Positions 1-7,355 of a stretch of 23,459 nucleotides of DNA are shown here, in pieces. The notes beneath the pieces are model-generated. The model was not told the origin of the DNA. It searched no databases and saw only the letters and a list, made by a program, of their open reading frames with translations. The DNA is from a virus: positions 1 to 23,459 of the IMG/VR virus record IMGVR_UViG_3300038361_000065, one strand, 5' to 3'. Position 1 is the stretch's first letter. Each line of letters starts with the position of its first letter. Position numbers and translations under genes: made by a program.

Positions 1-1212
1 TCCGGCATAGTCAGAATAAACAAGACTACGCTCTACTCCTGCCCCATCTTGCCAGTAAGCTAAATTATCTGCTTTGCCGTAGATTGACCAGTATGACGCA
101 ATCGCTGTTGGAGTGGTGATTTCTGGCCAGTGAGAACTAACACCCCAAGTATCTTCAACCCATCTCTGCCCTTCACCACTATTGGCAATCATTGAAACAT
201 AGCCACTTGAAGGTAATCCACCAAGTCCATAAGTATTATTATTTGTGAATGAATGCACAGGATTTGTCGCAGAGGATGTTTCTTTTTGCAATGATCCTGA
301 ATCTGTCAAGTTGCCTTGAAATCCTGATCCTGACATTGTGAATGCTGTACCACCTGCTACATCAAACAACATAGCTGACCCATTTGAACTTATTCTTTCC
401 TGCCCACTATCAAGATGAATCTTGTTGCCCTGTGGGACTATGATGTCACCACCGAAGGTTGCTTCAAGATTAAAACCATTATTATTTAATTTTAGCTGTT
501 CAATCCAAGATACTGCTCCATCTGCCGCACCTGATATTGCTGTCTTAAATATTGTTTGTCCATTTGTTAAAGAAATAATACTTGCTTGGTCGTCAGTGTT
601 AGTAGATAAATATTTCCACACATCTGTCCCACTATCGTGATAAACATTGTGGGATAACCATGTAATTGACCCATTCGCCTGCGTTGTCGTACTTGATAAC
701 CCTGCTGTTCCACCAACTTGTAATGCACTAACTGTTGATGTCCATGTGGCGAGGTTTTCGGTTTGGATACCCACAACTATGTTAGTTGCTTCCTTGATTG
801 TTAGAGCTTCGACTCCGCCTACGAAATGAGAGGATACATCAGCCGCCGATTCTGACCAATAGGTATCAGCCGCCATATAGTATTTACCTGTGGCTGCGAT
901 AGTGACATCACCTGTAAACGCATTAGTCCCACCTGCCGTTAAGTCTAAAGTGGCGTTCCCACCATTTACCTTAAGATTTAAAACCCTGTCGGAACTATCA
1001 TCTTCATTCCAGAATAAGGCCAAGGTGTCTGAATTATCGGTGTCATTAAGTTGTAATTCAATGGTTGTGACTTTGTTTATATAATCTGGCCCTGTAGCGT
1101 TTTGGGTTAATACCTTGCCAGCCAATTTTGTTCCAGCTGTTACGCCGGTTAATAAAGCGGATTCTGCATCTGTTAATATGCTTGCTGGAAAATCTTGTGT
1201 CATTTGTCCCAT
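1..1212 (-). CDS. Fibre-like virion protein, 3' end cut by the window edge
   Basis: The frame is open from an ATG at 1212 to the left edge (404 codons, no stop), so the C-terminus lies outside the window. The start follows a good ribosome site (AGGGG, then six bases, then ATG), 9 bases after the stop of the preceding gene. The protein is rich in Gly, Ser, Thr and Asn, with short beta-like stretches such as TNAFTGDVTIAATGKYYMA and FGGDIIVPQGNKIHLDSGQE. This is the style of long beta-structured phage fibre or appendage proteins. No enzymatic motif is visible. Its place at the end of the head operon fits a structural, possibly receptor-binding, role. That role is inferred from composition and position, not from a recognised family. 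Confidence 0.8.
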   Translation of the reverse strand, partial: MGQMTQDFPASILTDAESALLTGVTAGTKLAGKVLTQNATGPDYINKVTTIELQLNDTDNSDTLALFWNEDDSSDRVLNLKVNGGNATLDLTAGGTNAFTGDVTIAATGKYYMAADTYWSESAADVSSHFVGGVEALTIKEATNIVVGIQTENLATWTSTVSALQVGGTAGLSSTTTQANGSITWLSHNVYHDSGTDVWKYLSTNTDDQASIISLTNGQTIFKTAISGAADGAVSWIEQLKLNNNGFNLEATFGGDIIVPQGNKIHLDSGQERISSNGSAMLFDVAGGTAFTMSGSGFQGNLTDSGSLQKETSSATNPVHSFTNNNTYGLGGLPSSGYVSMIANSGEGQRWVEDTWGVSSHWPEITTPTAIASYWSIYGKADNLAYWQDGAGVERSLVYSDYAG

Positions 1213-1221
1213 AATAAACCC

Positions 1222-1581
1222 CTAGATTTTTTTGCCTTGAACGCCAAAGATAAATTCATCACCTGTCATTATTGTAAGGCTTGTGGGCGTTGAACTTGCT
1301 GCTATATAAAGCCCGCTTCTAAAGTGGACGGGTGCATCCGGGCTGAATCCAAAAGAATATCCTTTGGAAACCCTTACAGATATTCCAGCCAGTGGGAAAA
1401 CCCCATTGGCAGGCCTGGAAGCGCTATCAAATACCATTATATAAGCCACGGCAAGGCTGTTATTGAAGCCTTGGAATCCGTAGAAATTGCCTTCCCCAGA
1501 ATAAGCTTGCGCGTCATCTTCTTCTGCAGCGCTTTGATAAGCTTCAACTGCGTTTTCTGCTCTGCCACTTGGTATTAACAT
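1222..1581 (-). CDS. Small virion-type protein, unknown
   Basis: 119 residues from the ATG at 1581. An upstream TTG at 1620 would lengthen it, but that start lies inside the preceding gene. The ATG follows AAGG at eight bases and begins one base after the TAA of that gene. The protein opens with MLIPSGRAENAVEAYQSA. It then has an aromatic and glycine-rich core (GNFYGFQGFNN) and beta-like segments near the end (HFRSGLYIAASSTPTSLT). No signal peptide or membrane segment is present. It lies between capsid-linked genes and the fibre gene, so a decoration or appendage-joining protein is plausible. I do not recognise a named family. Confidence 0.75.
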   Translation of the reverse strand: MLIPSGRAENAVEAYQSAAEEDDAQAYSGEGNFYGFQGFNNSLAVAYIMVFDSASRPANGVFPLAGISVRVSKGYSFGFSPDAPVHFRSGLYIAASSTPTSLTIMTGDEFIFGVQGKKI

Positions 1582-1582
1582 C

Positions 1583-2029
1583 TTAATTACCTTTTTTAAA
1601 GTATGTGAAAATTTGTTCAATCGTCATTCCAAAGGCAATCCGAATTCCTTCGAATGTAATAAGCGATTTGTTCAATGAATCATTTGGTGGGAAGAATACG
1701 CCAAAGGGCTTCTTTCCGAATTCTGGGTAAGTGGGATCTGGCACAATCTGGGCAATTATTACGCCCTTGATCGGATATTTTAATCCCATAATAATAGTGT
1801 GGCTGGAATCAAAGGGGGAAGGGCAAGCAACTATTGAATTATTTTTTGAGAAAATATAGTTCTTGCTCCCGGCCCGGATATCAAGGCCCTTCAAAACGTC
1901 GGTTAAATATTCGTTATTTTGCCCGGATATTGGCGCGTGCTTTATTGCGTCGCGCTGTTCGATTTGCTCCTTGCTTAAAGGAACGGGCCGAATTTCTTTT
2001 CCGTTTTTCTTTGTCCAGCCTTGGATCAT
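1583..2029 (-). CDS. Hypothetical protein of the head operon
   Basis: 148 residues. The ATG overlaps the stop of the upstream coiled-coil gene as ATGA, which suggests translational coupling. The N-terminal third is charged (MIQGWTKKNGKEIRPVPLSK). The middle and end contain beta-like hydrophobic runs (GVIIAQIVPDP, FGVFFPPNDS) and a Gly/Phe-rich stretch. No catalytic motif, membrane segment or cysteine pair is seen. Position two genes after the major capsid gene suggests a structural or assembly role, but nothing in the sequence proves it. Confidence 0.75.
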   Translation of the reverse strand: MIQGWTKKNGKEIRPVPLSKEQIEQRDAIKHAPISGQNNEYLTDVLKGLDIRAGSKNYIFSKNNSIVACPSPFDSSHTIIMGLKYPIKGVIIAQIVPDPTYPEFGKKPFGVFFPPNDSLNKSLITFEGIRIAFGMTIEQIFTYFKKGN

Positions 2030-2517
2030 TTTTTCTTAGCTTCTTTTAAATCGCCTGTGAGTTTGACGTTTTTATCTTTTTCCTTAACCAAAGCAGCATC
2101 TGATTTTTTCAACGCTTCTTCTGTCATGGTTTGCTTGCCTTCAAGTTCTGCCATGCGTTTAAGGATGTTTTCAGTTTCCTTTTCCTTTTCAATCTTATCC
2201 TTCAATTCAGCTTTCAAATCATCTTCTGTTTGCTGCCGCTTTTCATCGCGGATTTTTCGCAGTTCTGCTTTCTCTGGCTTCTTTTCAACCTGTAAGGATG
2301 CTGGTATCACATCGGCCAAGTCAAGTGGATCATCTACAATTTTAAAGCCCTTGGCTTCATAATATTTTACATATTGCGCTTGAACTGGCGCTGGCTGGCC
2401 GTCTGGCCTTACCATCAAAACTTCTGAATCATCGACAACGCGCCCTTGTTCGTCGTTTGATCCTGTGAAACTCCATCCGTTACTTAATGGATAATTTTTT
2501 TCGCTTGGTTTAGACAT
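2026..2517 (-). CDS. Coiled-coil protein next to the capsid gene
   Basis: 163 residues, with a clear ribosome site (AAAGGGG six bases before ATG). The N-terminal half is globular, with motifs such as NGWSFTGSNDEQGR and QAQYVKYYEAKGFKIVDDP. From about residue 75 to the end it is almost wholly Lys/Glu/Asp/Leu and should form a long coiled coil. It directly follows the major capsid gene, separated by a GC-rich hairpin. The true function is unknown. A head accessory or assembly protein fits the position. The coiled coil is seen; the role is inferred. Confidence 0.75.
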   Translation of the reverse strand: MSKPSEKNYPLSNGWSFTGSNDEQGRVVDDSEVLMVRPDGQPAPVQAQYVKYYEAKGFKIVDDPLDLADVIPASLQVEKKPEKAELRKIRDEKRQQTEDDLKAELKDKIEKEKETENILKRMAELEGKQTMTEEALKKSDAALVKEKDKNVKLTGDLKEAKKK

Positions 2518-2530
2518 GAAATCCCCTTTA

Positions 2531-2558
2531 GAAAGCGGGGGAAAATCCCCCCGCTTTT
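2531..2558 (-). terminator. GC-rich hairpin after the major capsid gene
   Basis: A perfect 10-bp inverted repeat (AAAGCGGGGG with CCCCCGCTTT) has a six-base loop. It lies between the capsid stop and the ribosome site of the next gene. The run of U after the stem is short (UUU, then CUAAAGG), so termination may be partial. It could instead protect the 3' end of capsid mRNA. Confidence 0.55.
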
Positions 2559-2570
2559 AGTTCGCTTTAT

Positions 2571-3440
2571 TTATGAAACGTCACTTAGGGCGTAAACGCC
2601 GTAAGTGTCTACCGCTTCAACTTCTTTCCACAATCCCTGAACGACCATTTCGAAGCCGCGCATAGATGCGTTACGTTCAAGTTCGACATTAAAGAAACCT
2701 TTATCTGTCAAACCTATTGCCATGTGAGAGAAGATCCCGGCTGCAGCATCGCCGCCACTGGCCACATCATCATTAATTTCTGGCGTGAAATCAATTCCAA
2801 GGCCGGCGTATTGACTCAAGATTCCCGAAGTCTGCAATTGTTCTGCTAGCGCGGTGCGCTGTGAATTGCTAGAAACTGCGGTTGTATCTAATATGCCGGT
2901 GAAGCCTTTCGGCCCCCAGATCTGTTTAGGGTGGAATACACCATAAAACGGGCCAGGCGCGTTTGCTGTGTGCAATTGCTGCAGGGCTGCCATAATATGA
3001 TCATTGATAAGAGTTGTTCCTGCTCCACAAACTGTTTGTGAAAACCCGGTAAATAATCCGACAAGATCATCGTCCAGCTTGGCTGCCATCGCATTTCCAA
3101 GCAAGATTCCTGCACCATCACCAACGTTTTCAACGCTAGAATTTACTGCAAGATCGGTAATCACGGACATTAAAAGGTGTTCATCTACGGAGCCGGCAAC
3201 GGTACTGGAAGATAACTGCTTAACCGTGGAATAATCCGTTCCTTCTGTGCCTGACTGAACGTCAGAAGAAGCAAGGGCATCCCATTTATTGAAGTTTGCA
3301 GCTTTTCCGGGGAATCCGATAATTGATTCGCGGTGAACCTTATCGGGCATTACGCCAGCCCTGTTTAGCTGGAAGATAGCATCTGCAAGCAGAGTATCAA
3401 CGTAATCATTTAACGAAGTGGTGGTCGTTTCGTTGGCCAT
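2571..3440 (-). CDS. Major capsid protein, probably HK97-fold
   Basis: 289 residues, after an AAAGG ribosome site. The order scaffold then capsid is typical of phage head operons. The N-terminal arm is Thr-rich, followed by a helix (LNDYVDTLLADAIFQLNRAG). The middle has Gly/Ala-rich helices typical of the family's spine region. The second half has a pattern often seen in phage capsids of the P22/N4-like branch of the HK97 fold: AALQQLHTANAPGPFYGVFH, then KGFFNVELERNASMRGFEMV near the end. There is no obvious N-terminal maturation protease segment and no nearby protease gene, so the neighbouring separate protein probably serves as scaffold. The exact subfamily cannot be set by eye. Confidence 0.85.
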   Translation of the reverse strand: MANETTTTSLNDYVDTLLADAIFQLNRAGVMPDKVHRESIIGFPGKAANFNKWDALASSDVQSGTEGTDYSTVKQLSSSTVAGSVDEHLLMSVITDLAVNSSVENVGDGAGILLGNAMAAKLDDDLVGLFTGFSQTVCGAGTTLINDHIMAALQQLHTANAPGPFYGVFHPKQIWGPKGFTGILDTTAVSSNSQRTALAEQLQTSGILSQYAGLGIDFTPEINDDVASGGDAAAGIFSHMAIGLTDKGFFNVELERNASMRGFEMVVQGLWKEVEAVDTYGVYALSDVS

Positions 3441-3452
3441 AAGAAAGCCTTT

Positions 3453-4130
3453 CTATCTTATAGAACCATCCGGCATTCTTATTGTTCCGATGGAGTTTCC
3501 GCCGGATTTCTGCGAATCTCGCCATTCCCCAAATTTCTTTGGATCTTTGGCTGCAAATTCAGCACGGGAATTATACCCGCCAAATTTGCCATCGCCTACG
3601 GATGCCGGGTGGGCGGGATCAACTTCAACGTCCTTGGTTGCTTCGAAGATCCCAATTTTTTGATATTCGGCATATTTAGTAATATTGGATTGGATATCAG
3701 CATCCGTTAATTCAGCCCCATCTGCAGCAAAAACAAAATTGTCCTTCACTGTTTCAAAACCCTTATGTTCTTTTAAGGTTTTTAATTTAGCTTCCCAATT
3801 TGTCTTTGCTTTGCCCGCTTGATCCTTTTTCCATGTTTCCATTTTTCCCAGCTGCGCTTGCAGGTCTGGAAATTTCGCTTCTGCTTCTGTAAGGCGGGTT
3901 GTTAAGGCTGTATTTTCCGTTTCTAAAGTGCCAATTTTCTTACGCCTAGTAATGGTTTCATCCTTTAAAAAAGATATGTTCCGTTTATCATCAGCGATAA
4001 TTATATCTTTTTCTTCATTAGCTAGAATAAGAGCGCTATGTCCAGATTCAAGAACCTTCAAATCTGCTTCGTGTGGGGAACCTTCCCCTTGACTTTCGCG
4101 TATCCGCGCGAGTGATTCCTTAAACCCCAT
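3453..4130 (-). CDS. Probable capsid scaffolding protein
   Basis: 225 residues, starting at an ATG in a TAATG overlap with the upstream gene and ending just before the capsid gene. Residues about 40 to 115 are highly charged and heptad-like (FLKDETITRRKKIGTLETEN and following), consistent with a coiled coil. A short C-terminal region contains SGGNSIGTIRMPDGSIR and several basic residues, which could be a capsid-binding tail. Scaffolds of P22- and GP20-type phages share this size, composition and location directly before the capsid gene. The assignment rests on position and coiled-coil character rather than a recognised motif. Confidence 0.75.
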   Translation of the reverse strand: MGFKESLARIRESQGEGSPHEADLKVLESGHSALILANEEKDIIIADDKRNISFLKDETITRRKKIGTLETENTALTTRLTEAEAKFPDLQAQLGKMETWKKDQAGKAKTNWEAKLKTLKEHKGFETVKDNFVFAADGAELTDADIQSNITKYAEYQKIGIFEATKDVEVDPAHPASVGDGKFGGYNSRAEFAAKDPKKFGEWRDSQKSGGNSIGTIRMPDGSIR

Positions 4131-4678
4131 TAATCCGCATCCTTTATAAATTTATTTGATTTTGGAAACATTGTTAAAAAAGAATTGCTTGAGCAATTGA
4201 GAATTTTGAGCCTGCCAATATATTTGGAAAAGTAATCAAAGTGTGATCCTTTAATATGTTGGTAATACTGGGGGTTGTTTCGTTCTATGATTGGATTTCC
4301 CCCCCAAAAATAATTTCCTATCATGTCAACGCCGCACAAATATACGACTTTGAAATGTAATAATTCAGCCAAATCTAAAGAAATAATTATGCTGGGTTTC
4401 TTCTGCGTTCCCAGATTGATATAATTTGGATCCTTATAATTTCCCCAGCTTACTTTTAAAGGGGCCTTGGATTCGCAGGCCGGCAGATCTACGGAAACGT
4501 GAGCGTCAGGCGTGAATAGTTTTCCAATCCGATTAACTCCAATTGTAAAGAACTTCTGTATTTTATTTATATCTAAATCGTTTAAGGAAGATCCATTTCC
4601 CAGCACAATGCAAGGCTTGGATGTGTCGATTTCCCGGCGGGCTTCTTCGATGCTGCCATAATGGGAATTCTTAAGCAT
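4130..4678 (-). CDS. Glycosyltransferase-like protein, second of a tandem pair
   Basis: 182 residues, closely similar to the gene before it. Shared elements lie at matching positions: VLGNGSSLNDLD (25-36), TIGVNRIGK (45-53), FTPDAHVSVD (55-64), KVSW (75-78), YLCGVD (113-118) and GNYFWGGNP (121-129). The GNG-S-S..DLD start, the following VN and the later CG-D motif resemble the nucleotide-sugar fold of GT42 sialyltransferases and of DUF115/MptE-like proteins. The gene starts 8 bases inside the stop of its paralogue and has no clear ribosome site, so it is probably translationally coupled. Substrate is unknown. Modification of a virion protein or of host surface glycan are both possible. Enzymatic activity is an inference. 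Confidence 0.7.
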   Translation of the reverse strand: MLKNSHYGSIEEARREIDTSKPCIVLGNGSSLNDLDINKIQKFFTIGVNRIGKLFTPDAHVSVDLPACESKAPLKVSWGNYKDPNYINLGTQKKPSIIISLDLAELLHFKVVYLCGVDMIGNYFWGGNPIIERNNPQYYQHIKGSHFDYFSKYIGRLKILNCSSNSFLTMFPKSNKFIKDAD

Positions 4679-5228
4679 TGAATAGGCTAGAATACTCTAG
4701 GAATTCGATTTCGGTATCCTTGGAGCAATTGAACATTTGGCCGCCTTTATGGATAAGGCTTTCGGATATGCTGTGGATGTGGGTAAGCTGGGCTTTGATT
4801 ATTGAACGATAATATAAATGGTTTCCGCGTTCCTTCCGGGGATCCGCGCCCCAAAAGTAATTGCCCTTATAATCCGCACCACATAGATAAATAAATTTTA
4901 TATTTAGATATACTGCAAAATAGCAGGCCAGCGTTACGCTTGGAACTTTGGTTCTTCCGATAAATGGAAGGTAATCTTCTTCCGGGTACCTATCCCAAGA
5001 AACCTTGGCCGGGGAATCAGATTCACAAACCGGCGCATCGACGCATATATGAATATCAGGTGTAAAGATCTTGCCTATCCGATTAACCCCAATGGTTAAA
5101 TGATCGCTGATCTTTGAGAAATCCAAATCATTTATTGAAGATCCGTTCCCCAGAATTACGCAAGAATCTAGGTTGATCTCTTGTCTTATTTCGTCGGTAG
5201 ATTTATAAGTTGAACGTTCTAGTTTCAC
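4671..5228 (-). CDS. Glycosyltransferase-like protein, first of a tandem pair
   Basis: 185 residues from a GTG start (GGGG four to five bases upstream), overlapping the previous gene by 26 bases. Conserved elements are VILGNGSSINDLD (24-36), TIGVNRIGK (45-53), FTPDIHICVD (55-64), YLCGAD (114-119), GNYFWGADP (122-130) and an NCS near the end (167-169). The pattern is that of a Rossmann-like domain with a Gly-rich first loop, seen in GT42 sialyltransferases and DUF115/MptE-like proteins. At about 185 residues it is shorter than typical GT42 enzymes, so it may be a minimal form. It sits among head genes, an unusual place for sugar enzymes. Alternative: another nucleotide-binding Rossmann protein without transferase activity. 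Confidence 0.7.
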   Translation of the reverse strand: MKLERSTYKSTDEIRQEINLDSCVILGNGSSINDLDFSKISDHLTIGVNRIGKIFTPDIHICVDAPVCESDSPAKVSWDRYPEEDYLPFIGRTKVPSVTLACYFAVYLNIKFIYLCGADYKGNYFWGADPRKERGNHLYYRSIIKAQLTHIHSISESLIHKGGQMFNCSKDTEIEFLEYSSLFNA

Positions 5229-5655
5229 TTTTCCCCAGCATATTATCCATTGCTTTTAAAACAAACCCCTGTACTATCCCGTCCATCTTTCCGGGAACTA
5301 ATTGGCTTGGGCTAGATATTACCCGGCCGTTATCAGCCAGCCACTTAATTTTTGCACCCTCGCTTGTCCAGCCCAGCTTAAAGCCCTTAGATGTGATTCC
5401 TTTGACTTCCAGATCCCTTAATAGGTCAGAAGTAAGAACCGGGGCCGTTTTATCCTTAAATTGCGTTGCCTGCCGTTTAAAGCTATTGCCGCGCTTCCTT
5501 TCCCCGTATCCTTCGGAATAGTCATTGAACTTATCGCCGTTTACGTCTAGGCTATCTATAAACGTCCACTTCCGCCAGAAGTCCCGCGTTCTAGCGCCCA
5601 TTCTCAACCAATCAGCTTTTTTTAATACTCCCATTATTCTGGAACTGGTTCCCAT
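5203..5655 (-). CDS. Possible head or tail completion protein
   Basis: 150 residues from ATG 5655, or 143 from the ATG at 5634, which forms a TAATG overlap with the upstream stop. Neither start has a close ribosome site. The protein is basic at the N-terminus (KKADWLRMGARTRDFWRKW). It carries a pattern loosely like virion morphogenesis or gpG-type tail completion proteins: LTSDLLRDLEVKGITSKGF, then WLADNGRVISSPSQLVPGK near the C-terminus. Position after the MuF gene supports a connector or completion role. Homology is weak by eye, so the name is tentative. Confidence 0.65.
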   Translation of the reverse strand: MGTSSRIMGVLKKADWLRMGARTRDFWRKWTFIDSLDVNGDKFNDYSEGYGERKRGNSFKRQATQFKDKTAPVLTSDLLRDLEVKGITSKGFKLGWTSEGAKIKWLADNGRVISSPSQLVPGKMDGIVQGFVLKAMDNMLGKSETRTFNL

Positions 5656-5795
5656 CTGATGCCGTTATCGTCCTTGAACGGCTCCCTGTGATCAAAGCCC
5701 TCAATATAAATTTCATCTGGAATTTCTTCTGGATAGGCTTCACAAGTCTTTGCCCCTAAATAATGAATACACCCAACGCATTGATCCCCTTGCAT
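5634..5795 (-). CDS. Small Cys-rich protein beside the MuF gene
   Basis: A 53-residue gene starting at ATG 5795, one base after the stop of the MuF gene, and ending in TAA at 5634. It reads MQGDQCVGCIHYLGAKTC, then EAYPEEIPDEIYIEGFDH and REPFKDDNGIRWEPVPE. C6, C9, H11 and C18 could bind a metal. From memory of phage genomes, a C..C.HY....C.A.P..IP..I..G...H..P...D.GI..EP pattern is common near head-morphogenesis genes, so this is very likely a real gene. Function is unknown. Its last bases overlap the start of the next gene. Confidence 0.8.
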   Translation of the reverse strand: MQGDQCVGCIHYLGAKTCEAYPEEIPDEIYIEGFDHREPFKDDNGIRWEPVPE

Positions 5796-7355
5796 TTATA
5801 CCCCCTCTATTGTTTCCTCAAACGCCTTTTTTACGTTTGCAGGAATTTTTATTTTTAATTCAATCGCCGTTCCTGTTTCTGCGAATAGTTCAGCGTCTTT
5901 TGATGCTGCATATTCGCTGACTTTATATTTATCCGCTAAAGTTACGTTGTTACGCTTTAAGGCTTGCTGCCATTTTCCGTTTAATTTTTTATGGTGATCT
6001 ACGGCGTGCCAAGCTTCATGGATTGCTGTAGAAGTTACCCTATCAGGGGCAACGGTTGAAATTGTAAACCGTTCCGCATTATCAATAAATACTTGCCGCC
6101 TGTCGAATGCTGTTTTCCTTGATGTTGGCATGGATCGCCCGCTCCATTCTAGGCGCTCGTTTTGCTGCATTACTTTAGCGCGCTGCTTCATGCTTAAATA
6201 TTGGCTGGGGGTTTGCGGTCTATAAGAATTGGAAACGTAATTTTTGCGGAATCTTATCCCGTCCCATTTCATCTTGCCGCCGACCATATATCTTTCATAT
6301 TGGGCGGCGTTCCTTGATCGGCCCCTTATCAATCCAAGATTATCAACTTTTACGTTATACCTATTAAGAATTGGTGAAAGGCCGTTTGTAATGCTCCGCA
6401 GCATATTATTTGGAACGCCCGCAAGTCCCACTTTTGCTTTGAATGCCGGGTTCCCTGCTGTGGCTCTTGTTAATCTTTGCAAGTGTTCTGGTAATTCTTT
6501 TGTGACGGTTGTCAGCCCTTCCAAGTTGTTCAATAAACCTTTTCTGTTTAGCTTGGTAATATCTGGACCCTTAACTGCTGCAGGCGCTTTTATTCCAGCT
6601 TGGGTTTGCCTTAAGGTTCTGGGCTTCTTCCATTTATCGTTTAATATCTTATCATCCTTAATCTTCTGGGCATTCTTTGGATCGTGCAAGACATTTTCCC
6701 CGGTGTCTAGTTCCCAATTATGCCGGCAATTGAAACCCCCGCCATCTACTAAAGCGCCGGGGAATTGTTCTTCTATTTCTTCAACTGTAAGCGGCCCAGC
6801 TGCCATCATTTCAATACATACATCCCGCGTTTTTTCATCCATTGGCCCAATATAAACAAATTTCTCGTCTGCTGGAAGTTCCTTTGCCATTGTTGCATTA
6901 ATGGTTCTTGAGAAAGTAGATAAGCCGGTATTTACTAGGGTTTCTAATTGGTCGGGGCGGAGCGTGGAACCATTGATGGCCTGCATTATTTCCTTACGCC
7001 CGGCCCCGGATAGTATCCCCCGCGCAACTTCTGCTTTTACTGTGCCTGCTAGATCCCCAATTCTGGATAAGAATTCAGCGGATCCGATATTCACATAAGA
7101 AGTAATTACGGCTGCCTGAATTGGAGCAATTGCGGTGGTTACTTTAAGCTTTGAAATATAGCCAGCATCAAGCGCGGATTTTATTTTGGTGTTCATATCA
7201 TCAATAATTTTACCCGTTGGCAAATTACTTATTATTCTAGCTGCTTCGCTAGGGGGAAGCCCTGCGGAAACATCAAATAAAACCCCGCTTATTATGTTCG
7301 TGGTTTCTTCTATTATCTTCTGGATTTCTTGTTCAGGCGTTGGCATCGCTGTCAT
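5796..7355 (-). CDS. MuF-type minor head protein with C-terminal zinc-metallopeptidase-like domain
   Basis: 519 residues, overlapping the portal gene by 23 bases. Residues about 1-215 are a MuF-like head morphogenesis domain: a helical N-terminus, then PMDEKTRDVC (171-180) and GGGFNCRHNW (205-214), the conserved Cys pattern of that family. MuF proteins sit inside the capsid near the portal and can be injected. The C-terminal part contains TAIHEAWHAVDHH, with HEAWH at 446-450, a zincin HExxH site. SEYAASKDAELFAET follows at 480-494, whose E489 or E493 could be the third ligand. This matches the known habit of MuF proteins to carry toxin or enzyme domains at the C-terminus. The metal-binding residues are seen; protease activity and its target are inferred. 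Confidence 0.85.
   Translation of the reverse strand: MTAMPTPEQEIQKIIEETTNIISGVLFDVSAGLPPSEAARIISNLPTGKIIDDMNTKIKSALDAGYISKLKVTTAIAPIQAAVITSYVNIGSAEFLSRIGDLAGTVKAEVARGILSGAGRKEIMQAINGSTLRPDQLETLVNTGLSTFSRTINATMAKELPADEKFVYIGPMDEKTRDVCIEMMAAGPLTVEEIEEQFPGALVDGGGFNCRHNWELDTGENVLHDPKNAQKIKDDKILNDKWKKPRTLRQTQAGIKAPAAVKGPDITKLNRKGLLNNLEGLTTVTKELPEHLQRLTRATAGNPAFKAKVGLAGVPNNMLRSITNGLSPILNRYNVKVDNLGLIRGRSRNAAQYERYMVGGKMKWDGIRFRKNYVSNSYRPQTPSQYLSMKQRAKVMQQNERLEWSGRSMPTSRKTAFDRRQVFIDNAERFTISTVAPDRVTSTAIHEAWHAVDHHKKLNGKWQQALKRNNVTLADKYKVSEYAASKDAELFAETGTAIELKIKIPANVKKAFEETIEGV

Noticed and set aside
422-1084. Several short plus-strand frames at the left edge
   Set aside because: They lie opposite a continuous 404-codon minus frame with a strong ribosome site.
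1582-1620. TTG start for the small virion protein at 1620
   Set aside because: It lies inside the preceding gene with no ribosome site, while ATG 1581 has AAGG and follows directly after the previous stop.
6244-6855. Long plus-strand open frame (203 codons) opposite the MuF gene
   Set aside because: It is fully opposite a well-supported gene, has no ribosome site of note and no domain. All recognisable genes are on the other strand.
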